Assembly: GCA_016280635.1 (NCBI GenBank)
Contig: JAEEHC010000007.1
Location: 1-32,765 of the forward strand
From: Erysipelotrichaceae bacterium
GTDB taxonomy: Bacteria > Bacillota_I > Bacilli_A > Erysipelotrichales > Erysipelotrichaceae
DNA length: 32,765 nucleotides
Direction: 5' to 3'
Under the pieces are notes generated by a model that did not search any database, was not told the DNA's origin, and saw nothing but the letters and a program-made list of their open reading frames with translations. The translations under genes were made by a program, and so were the position numbers. Positions within the stretch are counted from its first letter, which is position 1. Every line of letters starts with the position of its first letter. Shown here piece by piece: positions 29,465-32,765 of this stretch.

Positions 29465-30502
29465 CTACCACTCAAAGGCGTAGACGGTCTGGTAACAGAT
29501 GGGCTCGCCGGCTTTCAGCAGGGCCTGGGGGAAATTCGGATGGTTGACGCTGTCCGGGAAGAACTGGGTCTCCAGACAGACACCGTCATTGGGCTGGTAC
29601 TGAATTCCCTCCTTGCCGTCCTTTCTCTCCAGATAGTTGGCCGTATAGACCTGGACGCCCGGCTGGGTGGTGTAGCAGCGCATCTGCCGACCGCTAACCG
29701 TATCTTTCAGCAAGCCGAAATACCTGAGCGTACCGTCATAGTCATTGATCACGAAGTTGTGGTCATAGCCCTTGCCAAAGCCCAGCTGCTGATCGCTTAA
29801 GTCCATGTCCCGGCCAATCGGCTTGATCTGCCGGAAGTCAAAGGGCGTGCCTTCGACGGCCCTGAGTTCACCGCTGGGGATCAGGGTCTCATCAACCGGT
29901 GTGAAGTAATCAGCGTTCAGCTGCAGCTGTTGGTTGAGGATGCTGCCGCTGTCATGGCCGGCCATGTTGAAGTAGGAATGCTGGGTGGGGTTGAAGATGG
30001 TGTCCTTATCGGAAGTCATTTCATAGGTAATGATCAGCCGGTTATCGTCATCCAGCCGGTAGCTGACCGAAAACAGACGGTTGCCGGGAAGTCCGGCCTC
30101 CATGTCGGCGAAGCAGCAGCGGAAGACGATCTCATCTTCCTTCATCTCCACGTCCATGATCTTCTTGGCGGCTCCAAGCTCAAAGTGGGTATGCAGATTA
30201 TTGACGCCGTTATTGATGTCCAGATGGTAGCGGATGCCGTTGAGTTCAAAGGAACCCCTGGCGATGCGGTTGCCGTTAGGGGCGACGACGCAGCCAATGA
30301 ACTCACCGTTCTCGACGCTGTAGCCTTCCAGCCGGTCATAGCCCAATACGACATCAGCCAGCTTGCCGCTGTGATCGGGCACCAGCAGTTTCAGGATCGT
30401 GGCCCCGAAATCGCTGACCGAAAGGCTGACGCCGTTGCGGTTGGTCAAAGTGTAGACAGAAATCTCATTGTTGTTTACTTTCCCATAATGTTCTTTTTTC
30501 AT
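29465..30502 (-). CDS. galM: Aldose 1-epimerase (mutarotase)
   Basis: 345 residues, typical length. It interconverts alpha and beta anomers of hexoses such as galactose. The catalytic acid His175 (NPTQHSYFN) and base Glu311 (VCLETQFFPDS) are both present, as are 'GCVVAPNGNRIARGSFELNG' and 'GYDHNFVI'. The usual LHGG substrate loop reads LHTH here (His104 kept), a deviation worth noting. GGGGAG lies before the ATG. No galK or galT gene lies in the window. Confidence 0.95.
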   Translation of the reverse strand: MKKEHYGKVNNNEISVYTLTNRNGVSLSVSDFGATILKLLVPDHSGKLADVVLGYDRLEGYSVENGEFIGCVVAPNGNRIARGSFELNGIRYHLDINNGVNNLHTHFELGAAKKIMDVEMKEDEIVFRCCFADMEAGLPGNRLFSVSYRLDDDNRLIITYEMTSDKDTIFNPTQHSYFNMAGHDSGSILNQQLQLNADYFTPVDETLIPSGELRAVEGTPFDFRQIKPIGRDMDLSDQQLGFGKGYDHNFVINDYDGTLRYFGLLKDTVSGRQMRCYTTQPGVQVYTANYLERKDGKEGIQYQPNDGVCLETQFFPDSVNHPNFPQALLKAGEPICYQTVYAFEW

Positions 30503-30520
30503 TGTTTAATCTCCCCTTCA

Positions 30521-30526
30521 ATTATA
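30521..30526 (-). promoter_or_regulatory. Extended -10 promoter of the galM operon
   Basis: The minus strand shows TTTGGTATAATTG (TG-N-TATAAT) 18 nt upstream of the galM ATG. The -35 is weak. Confidence 0.65.
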
Positions 30527-30569
30527 CCAAACCGCCCGATTATTTTTCAGATATTTGCGGTCATTCCCC

Positions 30570-30598
30570 TTGAAATAGTCCAATAGCCCTTGTAGAAT
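30570..30598 (+). promoter_or_regulatory. Promoter of the marR-nrdG/nrdD operon
   Basis: TTGAAA (30570-30575), a 17-bp spacer and TAGAAT (30593-30598). The expected start is near 30605, about 49 nt before the ATG. Confidence 0.8.
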
Positions 30599-30610
30599 AA
30601 TGTAGAAGAA

Positions 30611-30626
30611 AGTTGGAAACGCAACT
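30611..30626 (+). promoter_or_regulatory. Inverted repeat AGTTG-N6-CAACT, candidate MarR operator
   Basis: AGTTG and CAACT flank the 6-nt centre GAAACG, just downstream of the -10 and over the first transcribed bases. A bound MarR dimer here would block the promoter. The half-site (TTG...CAA) and overall size fit MarR-family operators. Confidence 0.6.
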
Positions 30627-30653
30627 AATTCAATACTCAACGGAGCAATAGAT

Positions 30654-31781
30654 ATGACAGAAGATAAGAACAATTTGTTGCTTAATATTTCTGCGCTCTA
30701 CCGGAACGTCAACAAGTACTTTGACCGGCATCTGACCGACTATGACATCGGATCCGGTCAAATGCTTTCCCTGATCATCATCAATGAGCATGAGGGACTG
30801 ACGGCCCAGCAGCTGGCCACCTATGCCGAGCTGGACAAGGGCACCACCACCAAGACCATTCAGAAACTCTTGGAGTGCGGATACATTGAGGTAGTCAACG
30901 ATCAGCAGGATAAGCGCATCAAGCACCTCTATACAACTTCCACTTCCCGGGAGATCATCAACAATCTCTACAAGATCCGCAACGAGTGCACCAACCAGCT
31001 GCTTAAGGATGTCCGGGAAGAGAGTGAGGATCTGCTTGATCAGCTGACGGCCAATTCCCGCAGTTTCGCGGTCGATGATTCCTACCAGCATCTGAAGATC
31101 GCCGGACTGCAGAAACTGACCCTGCTGGATTATCCGGGCAAGGTCGGCTGTACGGTCTTTACCGCCAGCTGCAACCTCAAATGCCCCTTCTGTCATAACA
31201 AAGACCTGGTCTTCATCCCCGAAGGATACCCTTTCTACGATCCGGATGAAGTTCTGGAATTCCTGCAGAAAAGAACCAGCCTGCTCGATGGCGTCTGCAT
31301 CACCGGCGGGGAACCGCTTTTGCAGCCGGGAATCTTCGACTTCATTGACAAGATCAAGTCAATGGGCTATCTGGTCAAGCTGGACACCAACGGTTCGCTG
31401 CCCCAGCAGCTCAAGAAGGCCGTTGAGAGCGGCAACGTCGACTACGTTGCCATGGACATCAAGAATACCTGGGATAAGTATTCACTCACTGCCGGCGTCG
31501 CCATCAGCGACAGCCAGCTGAAGAACTACCGCAAGTCGATCGACTTTCTGAAGAAGTCAGGCATCGACTACGAGTTCCGCACCACCGTAGTAAAAGACTT
31601 CCATACCGCTGACGATCTCAAGCAGATCGCCAAGATGATCAGGGGCAGCAAGTACTTCCTGCAGACATTCCGCAACAGCGGCAACCTGATCAACCCCAAT
31701 GTCACCGGCTACAGCCAGCAGGAGATGGAAGAGATCGTAAGAGAAGTTCAGACCGTTAACGCGACAACATACTTGAGATAA
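30654..31781 (+). CDS. nrdG: MarR-type regulator fused to anaerobic ribonucleotide reductase activase (NrdG-like radical SAM)
   Basis: One open frame of 375 residues. Residues 1-140 form a MarR winged helix: recognition helix 'DKGTTTKTIQKLLECGYI' (61-78) and wing 'DQQDKRIKHLYTT' (83-95). From 146 on comes a full NrdG2-type activase starting 'HLKIAGLQKLTLLDYPGKVGCTVF'. Its cluster motif C-x3-C-x2-C is Cys173, Cys177, Cys180 (CNLKCPFC) and the SAM-contacting GGE is 218-220 (CITGGEP). The activase uses a 4Fe-4S cluster and SAM to make the glycyl radical on NrdD, which is encoded 14 nt downstream. The Met that normally starts such activases is Leu147 here (CTG) with no ribosome site, so a true fusion is likely. 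CGGAG lies before the ATG. Self-regulation is inferred. Confidence 0.92.
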   Translation: MTEDKNNLLLNISALYRNVNKYFDRHLTDYDIGSGQMLSLIIINEHEGLTAQQLATYAELDKGTTTKTIQKLLECGYIEVVNDQQDKRIKHLYTTSTSREIINNLYKIRNECTNQLLKDVREESEDLLDQLTANSRSFAVDDSYQHLKIAGLQKLTLLDYPGKVGCTVFTASCNLKCPFCHNKDLVFIPEGYPFYDPDEVLEFLQKRTSLLDGVCITGGEPLLQPGIFDFIDKIKSMGYLVKLDTNGSLPQQLKKAVESGNVDYVAMDIKNTWDKYSLTAGVAISDSQLKNYRKSIDFLKKSGIDYEFRTTVVKDFHTADDLKQIAKMIRGSKYFLQTFRNSGNLINPNVTGYSQQEMEEIVREVQTVNATTYLR

Positions 31782-31795
31782 GGGAGGACAAAGTC

Positions 31796-32765
31796 ATGTA
31801 TCAGGTAATAAAGAGAGACGGCACGATTGTCGATTTTGATATCAAGAAGATTTCCGCAGCCTTAAGCAAGGCCTTTGACGCCACCGGAAGGCAGTATCAC
31901 CCCAGCGTGATCGACATGCTGGCCTTAATGGTGACCAGCGATTTTGAACCAAAGATCAAGGATGACAAGATTGAGGTCGAAGACATCCAGGACAGCGCCG
32001 AGCGCGTTCTGTCCCAGGCCGGCTACAACGACGTAGCCAAGAACTACATCCTCTACCGCAAGCAGAGAGAAAAGATCAGAAACATGAAGTCCACGATCCT
32101 GGACTACAAGGAGATCGTTGACCAGTATGTCAAGGCGATCGACTGGCGCGTCAAGGAAAACTCCACCGTTACCTATTCGGTCGGCGGTCTGATCCTCAAC
32201 AACTCCGGTTCCATCACCGCCAACTACTGGCTGAGCGAGGTCTATGATCAGGAGATCGCCAACGCTCACCGCAACTGCGACTTCCACATCCATGACCTGA
32301 GCATGCTGACCGGCTACTGCGCCGGATGGTCCCTGAAGCAGCTGATTCAGGAAGGGCTCGGCGGTGTTCCCGGAAAAATCTCCTCCAGCCCGGCCAGCCA
32401 CCTGAGCACCCTGTGCAACCAGATGGTCAACTTCCTGGGCATCATGCAGAACGAGTGGGCCGGCGCCCAGGCCTTCTCCTCCTTCGACACCTACCTGGCC
32501 CCCTTCGTCAAGGCGGACAACCTGCCCTACGACCAGGTGAAGAAGTGCGTGGAGTCCTTCATCTACGGCGTCAACACCCCCTCCCGCTGGGGCACCCAGG
32601 CGCCCTTCTCCAACGTGACCCTGGACTGGACCGTTCCCAACGACCTGGCCGAGCTGCCCGCCATTGTGGGCGGCAAAGAGATGTCCTTCAAGTACAAGGA
32701 CTGCCAGAAGGAAATGGACATGATCAACAAGGCCTTCATCGAGGTCATGATCGAGGGCGACGCCA
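31796..32765 (+). CDS. nrdD: Anaerobic ribonucleoside-triphosphate reductase NrdD, N-terminal part (runs off window)
   Basis: The frame starts at ATG 31796 with GGGAGG upstream and stays open to the window end, 323 codons. It begins with an ATP-cone allosteric domain (MYQVIKRDGTIVDFDIKKISAALSKAF..., about 1-95). The reductase core follows with 'ENSTVTYSVGGLILNNSGSITANYWL', 'AHRNCDFHIHDLSMLTGYCAGWSLKQLI', 'QMVNFLGIMQNEWAGAQAFSSFDTYLAPF' and 'VNTPSRWGTQAPFSNVTLDWTVP'. It makes dNTPs from NTPs under anoxia; the C-terminal glycyl loop is outside the window. Codon use changes sharply from about 32378, where all but 4 of 129 codons end in G or C, against about three quarters of the 194 before. Confidence 0.96.
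   Translation, partial: MYQVIKRDGTIVDFDIKKISAALSKAFDATGRQYHPSVIDMLALMVTSDFEPKIKDDKIEVEDIQDSAERVLSQAGYNDVAKNYILYRKQREKIRNMKSTILDYKEIVDQYVKAIDWRVKENSTVTYSVGGLILNNSGSITANYWLSEVYDQEIANAHRNCDFHIHDLSMLTGYCAGWSLKQLIQEGLGGVPGKISSSPASHLSTLCNQMVNFLGIMQNEWAGAQAFSSFDTYLAPFVKADNLPYDQVKKCVESFIYGVNTPSRWGTQAPFSNVTLDWTVPNDLAELPAIVGGKEMSFKYKDCQKEMDMINKAFIEVMIEGDA

Noticed and set aside
31060-31100. Possible frameshift or separate start dividing MarR and NrdG into two genes
   Set aside because: The frame is continuous, no stop or alternative ATG with a ribosome site occurs near the junction, and the residue matching the usual NrdG Met is Leu.

Overview
The window looks like chromosomal core DNA of a low-to-mid GC Bacillota (Firmicutes), plausibly an anaerobic gut-type Erysipelotrichia-like bacterium; the taxonomic guess is inference. 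Supporting points are five tRNA genes that all encode their CCA end, strong AGGAGG-type ribosome sites, an arginine deiminase pathway, an FtsEX/LytM division module, a class III (anaerobic) ribonucleotide reductase, and no respiratory genes. Most genes lie on the minus strand. No gap without a gene exceeds 300 bases; intergenic spaces hold promoters, operators and hairpin terminators. No CRISPR array, insertion sequence or phage gene was seen.

Layout. 1-850: an AT-richer trio (partial GNAT acetyltransferase, a DUF3592-like membrane protein, a 55-residue membrane protein) lying against the 3' end of tRNA-Ala. 1041-6635: a zinc-ribbon/Ig-like surface protein, an esterase plus M3 oligopeptidase operon, and a DUF554 membrane protein. 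6703-9190: arginine deiminase plus ornithine carbamoyltransferase (no carbamate kinase or antiporter here), then tRNA-Arg. 9254-12483: a VanY-type D,D-carboxypeptidase, tRNA-Val, and a coupled pair of a zinc-dependent phospholipase-C-like protein and a cyclase/formamidase-like protein. 12506-14977: a complete Zn/Cd efflux operon (free HMA chaperone, P1B ATPase, ArsR sensor) with a 24-bp palindromic operator. 14986-18456: tRNA-Thr, then the tight operon uvrB-maf-barnase-barstar, read toward the left. 18535-19887: a MATE transporter divergent from uvrB. 19927-25310: a ctp-type S41 protease, an inverted PHP phosphatase, and the ftsE-ftsX-EnvC/LytM operon. 25361-28742: YitT-family, DUF2207 and LemA membrane proteins. 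28803-30502: tRNA-Pro, a permuted papain-like protein and GalM. 30570-32765: a plus-strand operon in which a MarR repressor domain is fused to the NrdG radical-SAM activase, followed by nrdD, which runs off the window.

The most striking item is the MarR-NrdG fusion at 30654-31781. It has a clear promoter and a candidate palindromic operator in its own leader, and it sits directly upstream of the reductase it should activate. This suggests one polypeptide that both controls transcription of the anaerobic dNTP pathway and installs the glycyl radical. Other points worth a look: divergent uvrB and MATE promoters whose TATAAT boxes lie exactly 6 nt before each ATG (probable leaderless mRNAs), a hairpin that would bridge the Shine-Dalgarno site and the start codon of arcA, a secreted barnase with its barstar inside a DNA-repair operon, and an abrupt jump in GC at third codon positions inside nrdD.
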